Assembly: GCA_008973525.1 (NCBI GenBank) | Contig: WACJ01000181.1 | Location: 434,001-498,000, forward strand | Direction of reading: 5' to 3' | Source of the DNA: Stenopsyche tienmushanensis | Taxonomy: Eukaryota > Arthropoda > Insecta > Trichoptera > Stenopsychidae | Length of the DNA stretch: 64,000 nucleotides | Notes under the pieces: model-generated | Told to the model about the DNA's origin: nothing | Database searches by the model: none | The model's input: only the letters and a program-made list of their open reading frames with translations | Made by a program: the position numbers and the translations under genes | In this document: piece after piece, positions 46,653 through 59,558 of the stretch | Position numbering within the stretch: position 1 is the stretch's first letter | How the letters are laid out: every line of letters begins with the position of its first letter

Positions 46653-49600
46653 ATGGAAATTGACGATTTGAAACTCTCTCTGAGCCAATACGAGTTACAA
46701 GTTAGAAAATCCTTAACGTATTTCACACTAGACCGTTTAAAATTTCAATGTATATCGTTTTGAATCGTATTTGAATTAAATTATATCGGTTATATTTTAA
46801 ATTACAGCTTTCGCAAGTTAATGATGCTCTCAAGATAACATCGGAGGGAGACGAATTTGATTCTTTGACCAGTCTCAAATCCGATTTACAAGAATTGATC
46901 GATTTGACAAATGAAAATGTGCTTCGACTCTCGTTGAAAAACGAACCTTCCACTGATATTCAAACGAAAGGAGAAATTGTAAAAGAGAAAGTTATTAAAA
47001 AAAATGAAGATCCATTTGAAGACGAATATGCTCTCTTTATGGTATATCTATCAAAATTATCAAATCATTCCTCTTCCAAAAACGCTTAGATGAATAAGAC
47101 TATTGTATATTTCATAACCTATAGGCAGAGATGGAGGAGAGTGGAGCATATGAGGAAAAAAAATCTGATAGTGATCAATCAATACCAGAAAATAATGCAA
47201 ATAATGATCCTGATATAGAGGTAATTGTTTATATGCATGTATTTAAATTATATCATCATAGTGCAGCCACTGACGGTCCACTACAGAACTATGGGCCTCT
47301 TCAATATCCATTCATAGGAAGGGGTTACATCCATTTCGTCATTTAAATTATATAGTGATCCAAAAATATTATGTACATTAAAAAAAATATGTTTTTAGGA
47401 AGAGCTTTCTTCATTACAAGGTATGAAATGTTCTGCACTGTTCAGTCACAAATGGGGAGGAGCACCGACGCTTTACAATGCTATGGTGTGTTCTGTAGTT
47501 AGAGATAATCCGGATGGAAATACACATTTTAATGATATACAGGTAAATGTTTCATTGTTATTTTAATATAAATAAAGACATTGGCGAATCATTGCTGATG
47601 TAAGAGGAAGGTCTTTAGATTAAGTCTCAATTATCTAGCGAATTCATCGGTTTGTATCCTTTCGAAAGGTTTCTGCCTTGTTGGGCTTAAAAGTAATCGG
47701 TTTTTTAACAATTTTTTATGCGAAAAGTATTAAATATATAATGTTGATATTTAGTGTGTTGATAAAAATACCTGAACTAAGCTACTAATCACTTTACAGT
47801 AACAAGACAAAAACCTTCCATAAAAATCGAGCGTCCTTATTTAAAGACCTTGTATATGTATATTATTTTGAATTTTTTAAGGTTCGAGTCTTGTTTACCA
47901 ATCCTACTCACATTGAAATGGTACCATGTCCGTATTTTCTGGATGGTGATTGTAAATTCAGTGATGAAAAATGCAGGTAAAGATATTTTTTAAAACCACC
48001 ATTAAGTACGATATGTAATTAAATTTAAATACCATTCTTACTTTATATCTCATGTATTAACACTTGATGCATTTATAATAACTTTATTACACTTTTCAGG
48101 TTCTCACATGGAGAAGTCGTTTCCTTATCTACACTAAAAGAAGCTATAGAACCCGATTGCTCTTCACTCAAAGTTGGTTCAAGGGTTCTTGCTAAAATTA
48201 AACAAGATGAGGTTGTTGTAAAGTGATTTTTTTACGAGCAATATTAATACAATAATATTAATTTAGAATGTATTATAGGAACCAACCAGTAGTAAAAATT
48301 CAGAGAAATATTTATTATGGCATAGGGCAATACTGACCACTGTAAATTTCGAAGAGCATACGTGTCGTGTAAAATTAGAACACGATACATTATTAAAATC
48401 AGTCAATAGAAATGATTATGAAGTCGATTTCGGTAGTATATTTCCTTTAACAGGTAAATTTAATTTTGGAAATAAATGAACTATATTTAATGCTCGTTAT
48501 TAACCATCGACTAAAATATTTCAGATGATATTTCTGATTCTGATACTGATTCGGATTCATCAACGGAATTTCCCTATCATCCAACTAATAATAGCAAAAA
48601 CTCCGAATCTTCCACGTTTAATAACAGCATGGTGGAACAAAGCCTATCGAATAATCCCGGATCAATAATGCTGGGTGATTGGGAAAAACACACAAGAGTA
48701 TGTATTTATTTTTAATAAATAGTATATTAAAACTATTGTAATTTTTTATTAATCAAATATCTTTTCTATAGGGCATGGGATCTAAATTGATGATGAAAAT
48801 GGGTTATATTACTGGATCCGGACTGGGTCCACAAGGCGAAGGAATCGTGCAACCAATAACTTGTCATGCAAATCCGTCAGGTCGATCAGTAGATCATTGT
48901 ATGGAATTAAGAGAAAAAACTGATTTAGATGATCCAATAAAGGTTTTTGATTAAGTTTACTGTTTAAACTAGACGTAGTCAACTTTTCTATTCCTACTGC
49001 CCACTTGTTTATCTTTGTAAGTAGTAAAATTTTGCAAGGTACATGTAGTCCTCGATTTATGCCGAATCACAATAATGAGACTTTTTTGCTGTGTAATTCC
49101 CCGATTCGTCCTATGCTAGACTGATTTTCATTTGAGTATTGACGTATTTACTGAGCTGCAACGTTATGCATTTGTTGTAACAAAGAGCCTTATCGAATTA
49201 TTATATTTAAGTAATTTTACTTTGATTCCGCTGCCTCAATGCTGATGCTGCGTAACTAAATATTTGGTATCTGGTTCAATTTTCATAAGGAACAAACGAA
49301 GGTCTCCTCTTTCGGATGTATTCTAGCCGTTTTTCTATTTAGTCATAATATAATTAACAGCACTAAAGACTGATTCTACAAGATATAATGGAGACATTAT
49401 TTATCTAGCAATAAATTTACATATCCCACCATTATTGAGCCCCTTTTATATTAGGGGTAAAAGGATTTTTCATCTAAACATTCATGTTCAGAACGACTTC
49501 AAATCGTTGTTCCATATTTGATTTAAGTTCATTCAATTCAATCTCTCGTGTAGTTTCATCATCTTTTCAAGTGGGCGGTAGGGACAGGTTGGCTATCGTT

Positions 49601-50077
49601 GTTCTAAATGTTTTGAATTGAATTTAAATATCACGGTTTTCATATATATATTTTTTACAGGCGGAGAAAAAATTACGTCGACTTCAAAAAAAACAAGAAG
49701 AAAATGAGAAAAAAGCTTATGAGAGAGCAAAAAATAGAGAAAAACATGATGTCTTTAATTTCCTAAACAAAACGCTTTCTGCGCCTGCGATTCAAGATGA
49801 TTCAACTAAAAATGTTTCAGACCTAAAATCTTCCAGCAGTAAAAATTTAAATATAGAACAATTCAAGCTATCTGAGGATATAAAAAAGATTGAAAAAGAC
49901 ATATCAAAATTGAAAGAATCCATCGTGAGAAATAATAAAAACTCAGATGTACAAAGAGGATTATCCGTACAGCTCAATGCTAAATTAAAAGACGTCAAGG
50001 AATTAAAATCAAGACAAGATAAAATATCTAGCGAACAGAACATAAGAAAAGATCAAAGAAAACTATCAGTATTTTAA
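46653..50077 (+). CDS. ZGPAT: zinc finger CCCH and G-patch protein (ZGPAT)
   Basis: A ten-exon gene: 46653-46700, 46808-47041, 47125-47220, 47399-47542, 47882-47976, 48100-48217, 48279-48453, 48525-48697, 48772-48942 and 49661-50077. It encodes 556 aa (human 531), all in frame. An N-terminal coiled region ([19 protein letters not shown]) is followed by a CCCH zinc finger (C190, C198, C205, H209), then a Tudor-like stretch ([13 protein letters not shown], then LLWHRAILT). [10 protein letters not shown] acidic patch precedes the G-patch ([19 protein letters not shown]), and a Lys/Glu-rich C-terminal coiled coil follows. In vertebrates ZGPAT binds DNA and represses transcription with the NuRD complex; nuclear RNA or DNA binding is likely here. 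The gene is followed at 1.5 kb by arginase on the same strand. Intron 9 begins with a weak GTTTTT donor. Confidence 0.93.
47240..47345 (+). repeat. dispersed repeat in ZGPAT intron 3
   Basis: Shares ATCATCATAGTGCAGCCAC-like text and CCTCTTCAATATCCATTCAT with 50935-51015. Its insertion lies wholly inside the intron and does not touch the splice sites. Confidence 0.55.
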
Positions 50078-50934
50078 AATCGTTTCAAAATATGAATATA
50101 TTTTTGTTATAAATTTATAATCATATGAGTACTTACGGATTAACACGTGACCCTACGGGACCCCACCACTTACATCATGCGACAATAACTGATTACGATC
50201 TATGACGCCTAGACTTGACTCGATCTTATTGGTTGGAAGTATTTTATTATTTGAAATCGGTTTTAAATGCGTGAGTATCATCGAATGTATTGATTTGCAT
50301 TTAATTTTCGAAAAGCGGCAGATATATTCAATCTGTATTTATAAAAAATATTGTGAAAAAGTTTTAATATTAAAAATAAAACTTAATCGAGGCGTACCTA
50401 CTGTTTTATTTTTATAGTGCTAGTTTGTAATATTTTAGGTAGATACAACATTTTTATATTATTGAGTGCTTGCATATTAATAACGTAAACTAGAATATAT
50501 TGATTTATTTCATCAATATACAATTGGTGTGCCAAAACTCAGAAATTAACAGCGTCATCATGTTTATTTGATCGATAACCTCAATTGTTAATTTTTATAT
50601 TGATTTCTATCAATTTATAATATATTTTTTCACATAAAAAGATATGCTAATGTGTTTATAAATTTAAATAAATGCGGTTTTTTTAAATATATAATTTGAT
50701 AATATTCTCATAGCGATACAAAACAGTCGTCACTTTTATATACAGTGTTTTTTTAATTCTCAATGATTTCCATGTTTTTATGAGAGAAGGTCAAGTAAGA
50801 GATAATAAGGTTACGATTTATGTTATCAATGTGTCAAGGATTGGTATATGATAATGAAAATCTTTGTGAGGTGTGCTTTGTTAATGTAAGGATTATTTAA
50901 GAAATAGTTGTGATTTTACTTATCATACCATCAT

Positions 50935-51215
50935 CGTTATCATCATACTGCAACCACAAAAGTTCTACGGCAAGACTAGGACCTCTTCAATATCCATTCA
51001 TAGGAAAGCATCACATCCAATCACCCATATCATACATACACATTATCGTTCAAAGGGCGTTTTTGTGACTGTCTCAATAAGGAATGTTATAGTTTTCCTT
51101 GGAAGACAATAAAAACTACTCTGAATAACTTTGTTGATTTTGCTAAAAGAAAAAACCTTTGTGGAGAACAAAGAGTCCAGTCCCTCCTCATTAAGGCTAG
51201 GGTGAAGATATACGC
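50935..51215. repeat. composite dispersed repeat between ZGPAT and arginase
   Basis: 50935-51015 matches 47240-47345. 51060-51215, read on minus, matches 61560-61640 and 40735-40850 (phrases CTTCACCCTA, GGACTGGACTCTTTGT). These two parts may belong to one element, SINE or LINE tail, but no promoter boxes or polyA tail were identified. Confidence 0.5.
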
Positions 51216-51539
51216 GAGGTTTGATTGCATCTCAGATTTGCTCTCAATCTAATTGTTATCAATCTAATTTATTCAGTATGATGGTTTTTTTTAGTTTTAA
51301 CTTAATATAAAAAAATATCTAATATAAATATATTATGTTGAATTAATTAGATACCTAATTTTTTATTTATACTTTTGATTAATAATTAATATCAATGGAT
51401 ACTTAATAGTCGACCCTCTTTATTTGACATCATATTTGTTGTTTTAAGTGATTATAGCAAAGAATGGCACATTAAGACGATATACTCGGAAAGTATATTT
51501 AGGTATTCTATTTTCTGCGGTGAAGAAATATTAGTTAAA

Positions 51540-53075
51540 ATGTTAGTAAAATCACTTTTCCAAAAAATCAGCCAACATTTAAGGTATTCAACTAAAGTTG
51601 GCATAGTCGGAGTGCCTTTTGAAAAAGGACAAAAAAAAGCAGGCGTAAGCCACGGTCCTAAAAAGATACGAGAAGCCGGATTAATAACACAATTGCAGGA
51701 AATAGGTATGCAAACCTTAAACATATCCATGTTATTATATTTATTGATCAATCATTTATTTAGAGCTAACACTAGACCACATTAAATACAATTGTAGACG
51801 GCATCAATATAAAAGATTATGGCGATATACAAATTGAAAACATGCCACCTACTAATAACGACGTAGAAAATATGCTTCAACTGCCGTATGTGTCTGCGTG
51901 TACTAAAGTATTATCTGAGAAGGTGACTTCCATACTCAATGATGATCGAGTTTGTGTGACAATTGGCGGAGATCATTCAATCGGAATCGGTATGTTAATG
52001 TTTAATTTAATTCATAGAATTTTAGAGCAAATATTGTTGTAGAAATGTAGGTAATCTTGTGATTTAGCCGTTGGATCTCATAAATGTTAAACATAAATCG
52101 ACAGTGAATATCAATCACATTTTAAAAAAATATATTATAAAAACCATATTAATTGTCCTACTTAATGTTATAGGTACAATCGACGGACATTATAATAACA
52201 ATGAAAATGTTGTTGTACTATGGGTAGATGCGCATGCCGATTTAAATACAAATAAGACATCTGAAAGTGGTTCAGTACACGGTATGCCTGTTGCATTACT
52301 CGTAAAAGAACTTTCTGATTATTGGCCTTATTTACCTACAATGGATTGGCAAGTACCGAGGTACGTATTTTATAATATCATCAAAATAAAGTAGTTTCCG
52401 TGCCGCACCCTGTATATATACACATTTTGTTAAATAATAATTTTATACACAGGTTTTCAATTCGTAACCTTGCGTATATAGGACTACGATCAGTTGATAA
52501 ATATGAAAAACTAGTAATTGATAAATACGGCATCCCGGCTTTTGCAGTGGAGGATATTCAAAGGTAAATATTATTCTATACATTATGACGTATTTATAGC
52601 TCGCATTATCCATTCATAAATTATCCCAGGTATGGAATTGACGCCACAATAAAAATGGTACTTCAATACTTGGATCCGCAAAATGTGAAACCAATTCATG
52701 TAAGCTTCGATATCGATTCTTTGGATGCTCTCGAAGCACCGAGCACTGGAACTTCTGGTATTTCTTTGTGCTTATAATATAATTATTTCATATGTATATT
52801 ATTTAGATCCTTAATTTTAATGCTTTTAACTTTTAGTTCGTGGAGGATTAACGCTAAGAGAGGGAATTTATTTAATGGAACAAATTTATAATACCGGCCG
52901 TCTCAAAGCGATAGACTTGGTAGAAGTAAATCCTTTAATCGGCTCAGAAAGGGACGTTACTAATACTGTTGATGCAGCTATTGCTATCTTAAAAGCTGGA
53001 CTTGGATACAATAGGAGAGGAATGCCATTACACGGCATAGAAGATTTACCCTTGCAAACATTCCATAACAAATAA
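51540..53075 (+). CDS. arginase
   Basis: Hydrolyses arginine to ornithine and urea. Six exons, all in frame: 51540-51705, 51798-51989, 52174-52360, 52453-52563, 52630-52757 and 52837-53075; 340 aa. The dimanganese site is complete: His115 in GGDHS, Asp138-His140-Asp142 in DAHAD, Asp246 and Asp248 in SFDIDSLD. Other family marks are VGVPFEKGQ, SVHGMPVALL and EVNP. The basic N-terminus (MLVKSLFQKISQHLRYST) before KVGIVGVPF suggests a mitochondrial location, as in ARG2. Ornithine made here feeds OAT and then P5C dehydrogenase, for which two genes lie upstream. A polyA signal overlaps the stop (53071-53076) and a better-placed AATAAA is at 53198-53203. Confidence 0.96.
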
Positions 53076-53197
53076 ATATTGATGGTGTTATATGCAATCG
53101 AATTAGATGTTTTTCATTAAATTTCATATTTTCAAGAATTTAATTAAACGTGGTATAACTTATATTTAATGTATTTCAAATTTATATAATGATTGTA

Positions 53198-53203
53198 AAT
53201 AAA
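53198..53203 (+). terminator. polyadenylation signal of arginase
   Basis: AATAAA 123 bp after the arginase stop codon, within GTAAATAAACATG. Placement fits a normal 3' end. Confidence 0.55.
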
Positions 53204-53794
53204 CATGTATATTAAGTGTTTTGTATTTTTCATGATAGTGACTTAGTGTTAATTACAATAACTAATATTAAAATATTTTTTAATTATTTTTTAAATAGTT
53301 ACATATAAAATTTTCAATAAATATCGAATAGTAATTTATAAATTATAGAAAATTGCTCTTATGATGATTTCAACAATCAATATTAGTTAGAATGTTTAAA
53401 TATTTTTGTAAATTTCCATTCAGGAGCTTGAGAAAATTAATAAATATTTTTTTGAAAATTAAAAAAATCGAATTGAAGTTTTTACTTTATTTTGAATTTA
53501 TTTTCATAATTAAATGTGTAAAGCGTTTGCAAAATAATTAATAGTCTCAAACATAATTTAAAATATAAAAAAACGAAGTATATTTTTATGGCTGCTTTTA
53601 TACACGTTACGGCTTAAATACAAAGAATAACTAATTGACAGCTGTGACGTTTTGGTTAGTCTTTGTTCAAACCTGTTAAACACGAGGCGCAATTATCTGT
53701 TAAATATTTAAAACATTTTTTTTTAATAATTGAACGTGCAAGAATTTTGCGTAAACAGTAATTTTGAATAAATAAGTGAGAAAATAATTTCATA

Positions 53795-56716
53795 ATGATA
53801 GACCAACAGTACACGTGCATAAGTTGTCGCGCATTATTCCGCGATGCTGGTGCTCAACGTTTGCATTACAAAAGTGATTGGCATCGGTACAATCTGAAAA
53901 GGAAAGTAGCTGCATTCGAACCAGTTTCTGCCGAAGAGTTTCGCGTCCGTGTACTAGCAGCGAGGCCCTCAACTGACGCTCAGCCTGAATCATTCGACTG
54001 CAAACCATGTTCCAAAACCTTCAGCACAAAGAATTCTTACGATAATCATGTGAATAGCAAAAAACACAAATTGGCAGAAGAAAAATATGCTGAAAAAGCC
54101 AACGAGGAAGAGGAAGAAAAGCCAGTCGAGGAATCTGACGACGATGTAAGAAAATATGTTTTGTAAATGATCATTTGATTTATAACTAAATCTGTTGTTT
54201 TTGTTATTTATTTTGAAATCTTAATTATGTCGAAAAAATCATTATTGTTTCGTAGTACAATTGCTAATGTCTAAATAAGAATGGTTGATCAAAAGTTTTC
54301 AATTAAAATCTTGATCATTGAAGCGAGTTTTTTTTTGTTGTAAAATTTGAATATTTTATCTATTACAAATATAAAAATTAAGTTATGCAATATTTGCTCA
54401 AAACTGCAAAATAATTGAAAACCCACTGTATAAGAGTTAGTATATTTTTTTTAAATTTTCAATATTCAAATTTTAAAACAATAGATTACGTACAAGAAGC
54501 ATATAAATATTTTCTATGTCACCTGATGTTGACATACGGGAGGCATATTTTTATGAATTACGCCATGTTTTTTTCTATTACTTGTCGTATGATGATTTGT
54601 TGAAACTATTTCTTTAATTGAGCACATTCCCAATACACAGGATGACTGAAAACTTTAGGCAAATGCGCCTGAATTTTCCCAGTATGTAATATATATTCTT
54701 CTATCTTCTAATATCTTAATTGTTAATCTCTGTTCGTATGTAATGCGCTGCCATACTGTTCATCAAATTGAAATAAAACTTCGTTCACTTATTGCTAAGG
54801 ATTGCACGAGTAACATAGGCATAGTCTTCTTAATATATAAAAATCAATATTTGTTTGTTCGTATTTAATAGGCTGCCATACCATTCATCCGATTGCATTA
54901 AAATTTTGTCAACTTATTGTTTACATTTGTGGGAATAACATAGGAATAGTAAAAATATTGTTTGTGTGCGCAGTTTGTTATGCGAGACGTGGCATTGCAA
55001 CGCGTACCGGATAATCACTAGCCAATTATAAAAATAAGAAACAAGCAAATCAAACACTTTCATCGCTCAGTGTGAATCAGTGAAGTTTCTCACAGAGCTC
55101 AAATCGAATCGAATTAAGATTTGAGAATCCATTGCTTGATTGGTATTTCTTATATATTGTATTTAAAAAATCTTTTTCATTTTCAGGGAAGTAGTTTTGA
55201 AGAAATAAATGACATCTTCCCTAATGACTGCTTATTTTGCGATCACCACAGTAGAACCGTTGTCAAAAATCTCGCTCATATGGCCACTGTTCATTCGTTT
55301 TTCATACCAGATGCTGAATTCTGCGTTGATTTGAAGGGATTTTTAGCCTATCTTGGGGAAAAGGTAAAAAATACACATATTTTATTTTGTCGAAGGTCAG
55401 TACTTGTTTATCCTAATTATATATGTGTTTATTTTTAGGTATCGCAAGGATTCATGTGTCTTTGGTGTAACGATACGGGCAGAGAGTTTCAATCGTTGGA
55501 AGCAGCTCAAGCGCACATGCGCGATAAGGGACATTGTAAAGTTTTACATGAGGGATCCGTCTTAGCAGAATATGGTGATTTTTATGATTACAGGTAATAT
55601 TTTGAAGTTGAATCATTTTATATATTCATATATACATAAACTGTCTTTTTTCTGACAATTTATATTTACCCTTTCGAACCGGAGAGCAAACATGCTACGC
55701 TCTAATGTAAATTCACTTTTCTGTCAGCTCCGCCGCAGCGTGTAACAAGCTTGATAATGAACCAAGCTCAATAAATGAACCTTAACACTGTTGATAGCAC
55801 ACAATATTCGTTAATTTCTTCGAAATATTTCTTAATGTTCAAACTGCATGGCATCGGCTTTCTGTTGTTTAGCTATTTTTGCCTATTAATGTGTTCCGAA
55901 AATAAAAGGACAGGGTTACCGTGCAAGTCTGTCAGTTTACTTCTTTATGTCTACGATAAAAATGATGTGAGTATCTTAATTATCAAAACAAACGCCTGCT
56001 CTCAAGACAACACTAACGAAAGTCGTCTTATCTTTGTTGAAAGTTCTTAGTAGCTTATCCGACGATAGCGATTTCAGTTAATTATACTTACATTTTATGA
56101 TGGTTAAAAGATTCTTTAGAATACAATTTTTGAATGTATGAAATTTGTAACTCTATGTATTTTAATATCTAATAGTTCATCATATCCTGATCATGTGGAA
56201 GGTGATGAAGACATGGAAGTAGATCCTGATGAGAATGTGTTACTAAATTCGACTACAGGAGAAGATGAAGAATATCAACTGGTGCTCCCATCTGGCGCTG
56301 TCATAGGCCATAGATCTCTAATGAGGTATATAATTCAAACATAATTATTCAATTATTATGATTAAAATTAGCTCATTTTAATAAAATTTTATATTTTTAG
56401 ATACTACAAGCAAAACTTGACTTCTCATACTGGAGCATTAGTAAAAAGTGATGATAAATTAAAACGAGTTATTCAACAATACCGAATGTTGGGATGGTCA
56501 CCACAGCAGAATGCTACTATAGCAAAGTAAATTAAATTTTCTGACGCATATAAATTTATTTTAAAAATTGTATTTATTATAATCATATTTTTAATTAATT
56601 TTAGAAAAGCGAAAGACATTAAATTCTTGAAGCGAGCTCAAGCCAAATGGAGAACTCAACTGGGAGTGAAAGCCAACAAACTTCAAACGCACTTCCGAGT
56701 GCAATGCAATTATTGA
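53795..56716 (+). CDS. ZNF622: ZNF622/REI1-family 60S ribosome maturation zinc finger protein
   Basis: A cytoplasmic factor that, in yeast as Rei1, helps release and recycle late 60S assembly factors. Six exons: 53795-54145, 55187-55363, 55439-55593, 56176-56325, 56401-56526 and 56605-56716; 356 aa, all in frame. The first U1-like C2H2 finger uses Cys8, Cys11, His24 and His30. The second uses Cys69, Cys72, His85 and His91 and is followed by an acidic linker. Exons 2-3 give two more fingers (CLFCDHHSRT and FMCLWCNDTG..AHMRDKGH). The end KANKLQTHFRVQCNY matches the conserved C-terminus of the family. Start ATG follows an AT-rich leader. Intron 1 (1 kb) holds a repeated sequence. Confidence 0.94.
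54640..54985. repeat. diverged direct repeat in ZNF622 intron 1
   Basis: Two units, about 54720-54825 and 54850-54950, share TTCGTAT, GCTGCCATACC, TTCATC and an ending like AACATAGGCATAG. The wording resembles the termini of Helitron-type elements, but no CTRR end or hairpin could be confirmed. Confidence 0.4.
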
Positions 56717-57039
56717 TTTGCATTTATTACATCGTTTAAATGTACATTACAAACTGTGTTTTGTCTATAAAACATTATAATGACTAATGTATATTTGTAA
56801 CATGTTCCTTTTACATTCTTCTTCACTTATAAATAATTTTATTCTATATAATTCATTGTAAAAACCATGTATTATGCATTGAAATGATACAACGCTGTAA
56901 TTTTGAAATCAGCCACTGTTGCCCGACATGGTGCGACATTATGATAAAATGTGTACAATTAAAATTAAGATAGTTTCATTAAATTCTAAACGTTTAATGT
57001 AATATTTTGATAAATGCTATTGAATATACTCAATATCTA

Positions 57040-57190
57040 AGGCAACTATATGTATAAGACCTGCCCAATGTAGACGGCGAAGGATGAAGCTGGTAATTGG
57101 TGCTTCTCAGTACATGTCCATGACCTTTCGATTGAACCTTTCAAGTGTCATGATCCATGCTTCACCTCCGTAAACCTATTATCTGTCTGA
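57040..57190 (-). mobile_element. LINE reverse transcriptase C-terminal fragment
   Basis: On minus the text reads VYGGEAWIMTLERFNRKVM, then ITSFILRRLHWAG, typical of the region after the reverse transcriptase domain (VYG.E.W....E) in RTE/Jockey-like LINEs. Only about 150 bp is left and the frame has a stop. Confidence 0.55.
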
Positions 57191-57589
57191 TGTGTTCGTT
57201 GAAGCATTTATATTGGGTATGTAATAGTTGCGATTTAATATGCATCAGAGCCCTAAATAGGTGTCAATTTCAAAATTGTTCCAAATACCGTGCCCAAGTC
57301 TGAGTTAAACTCGTAATACTCTACTAACAGGCATACTGGTGCATTTCAAAAATTTAAAAAGATATTTACTAATTATTAAATTGCTCATTCTATTTCACTA
57401 TAGACTGTATTTGTAATGTTGTATTAAATATAGTTTATGTGACTGTAATTAAAGTGTTCATATTAAGTTATAGAAAATCTCATGTATAGTTTGAATTATT
57501 AAAATAAATGTTTTTTAAGGGAGATTTTTTATTGTTATCCTTGTTCAACCAGTCGAGTTATAATAAATACATCATGGTCAAGGATAAGT

Positions 57590-58169
57590 TAGAAGAGGCA
57601 CCCCGGAAATATTGAAGAAAATCCACAAAATGGTATTGGATGACCATCCAGTGTAAGATGAAACATGGGTTCATTTTACATTTGAGACAAAGGAACGTGG
57701 GTACCCCCCACTGACCCAACCTGTCTATTGATCCCGCTATTCGGGTGCATGCCCGCCCACTCAACAAAAGTGTACAGCAAGATGCAAAACATGAATTTAA
57801 TATTCATGTCCCCAAGGACACACTCATTCCCTAGCTAGATTTTGTAACATAAAACCAGCTAAGATAGGAGATAGGGGGTTTCCCCAAAAATTCTGCAAAA
57901 AACTCTTAAAGAGGACAGAGTGGCCACAAGGTCTGTAACCAACCGGTCCACTTTTTGGACCGCTGACATGACGAATGAATGCCTCAAGATGGGATGCCAT
58001 ACCCAAATGTCTACAGAGCGATTATGATTATATTATAAAAATTGACAGATTTAATTAGTGTTAATTCATGTAAAGTAGAAACTCTCGACTGGTATTCTGC
58101 GTATTGCACCCCAAGCCCAGTTGCGCCCATGGCAAGCGCTTCCTTTGCCACGCTCCAGTTACGGCCCTG
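57590..58169 (-). mobile_element. hAT-like non-autonomous element, copy 3 (reversed)
   Basis: The right edge (58152-58169) is the reverse complement of the family's left inverted end, GGCCGTAAC. Next come the GCCCAGTTGCGCCC-like block, the palindrome GGTCCACTTTTTGGACC (57946-57962), and at the left a mariner segment (DETWVHFTF-like, about 57655-57690). It lies between ZNF622 and the 3' end of EXOSC2. Confidence 0.65.
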
Positions 58170-58382
58170 ATCAAAACATCTATAAAGCTTATAATGCCAA
58201 TGCAATGGGATCCAAGTGTTAAATGAATTGAACTCAGTTTTCTTACAAAAATGTACTTTTAAATTACAATTGGAATACAAAAGTACTTTTACTTACATCA
58301 AATATATTTTTACAAATTAGAACATAATTAAAAAATTGGAGTTTTAGTAAAAAATGCAAATTTATAAGTCATCACTATTATT

Positions 58383-59558
58383 TTAGCTTTCGAGTTGAGA
58401 TATTCGATGCTGCGTGAGAAAAGCAATATCCAACATGGTTTCCGGGTTTATCAACTCTTTAGTATTTTCATATTTGAGACTCTCTTCGTATGCGAACAAA
58501 ATCGAAGTATCATAGAGCATTATTTTGCTATTCGTAAGCGCATATATACAGTTTCTTACGCGAGCTATGGCTTCTCTGTCTTCTTGTGGTATGGGCTAAA
58601 AATCCAGAATTAAAATTTAATAATCAATTACGAATATCATATGTACGATGAAGTAAATTAAATACCTTAAAATTATGAACAAATCCTCCGCTTGTATTGG
58701 ATCCCGTTGTGGGATAAACCCAAATGAAGCCATTATTTCCAATGATCAAAGAAACTCCACACGGTAATGTATGAAAATGAGTTTTCCATCGCTTGACTAA
58801 AGACGGCAAGACTTTCACCACGACTCCTTGTCCCAACTAAATCCGTAATAAAAGATTATATGTATTAAAAATTTTATATTGGATATTAATTTCGATATGC
58901 AACAAATACTGACCTTGCCGTGCTTAAGACTTCTAGTATGAAGACCGAGACATCCATCACTATAAATCATCTGCACCTCAGCACTTATAAGATCGCCTTC
59001 TTTCAAATACATACGCATCATTCTTTCATCTTCGATAGATCGTCGTCGCTAAAAATATGAAATTATTTATTGATGTATTCATTTTTAAATAGGTTTATTA
59101 TTAATTGAATGTGTATTACAAGTTCTCCGCCCGGTAAATTAACAGATGATAAGAGCAATATAGAGTCCATCCTTGAATTTGTGTCGATTTTCCATCTGTT
59201 TTGTTGAACTTCAACCACTCTACCGACTACCACATCTCCAACTTCACCGACGTACCTGCTTTTTAAAGGCTTTACGCATATGAGTTTATTTACTTGTTCA
59301 ACGACTCCAGCAACAGATGATCTAATTACATCATTTTCCATATATGTCCCATGACCTCTGAAAATTGAGATATTTTAGGTTTTATTCGATTTTCAATTAA
59401 AGTTCTTATCGGGAGGATCTGCAAAATATGAACCTCATAAAACCCTGCTGGCCGGTAACAATTTCTCCTGGAGTATAAACGCGAGGCGCTTCTCCTCCAC
59501 CAGGTAAAGATGGATTTACTCGCTCTGATGCTAATCTAATGTGAACATTTTCCGTCAT
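58383..59558 (-). CDS. EXOSC2: exosome complex subunit RRP4
   Basis: A cap subunit of the RNA exosome (3'-5' RNA decay and processing, nucleus and cytoplasm). Five exons on minus: 59558-59434, 59357-59120, 59048-58914, 58836-58666 and 58595-58383; 293 aa, equal to the human length and fully in frame. The N-terminal region has GEIVTGQQGFMRGHGTY. The S1 domain holds VNKLICVKPLKSRYVGEVGD and DSILLLSSVNLPGGEL. The linker RRRSIEDERMMR is next, and the KH-like domain has LPCGVSLIIGNNGFIWVYP. It is convergent with ZNF622 and divergent from MFSD1. Confidence 0.96.
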
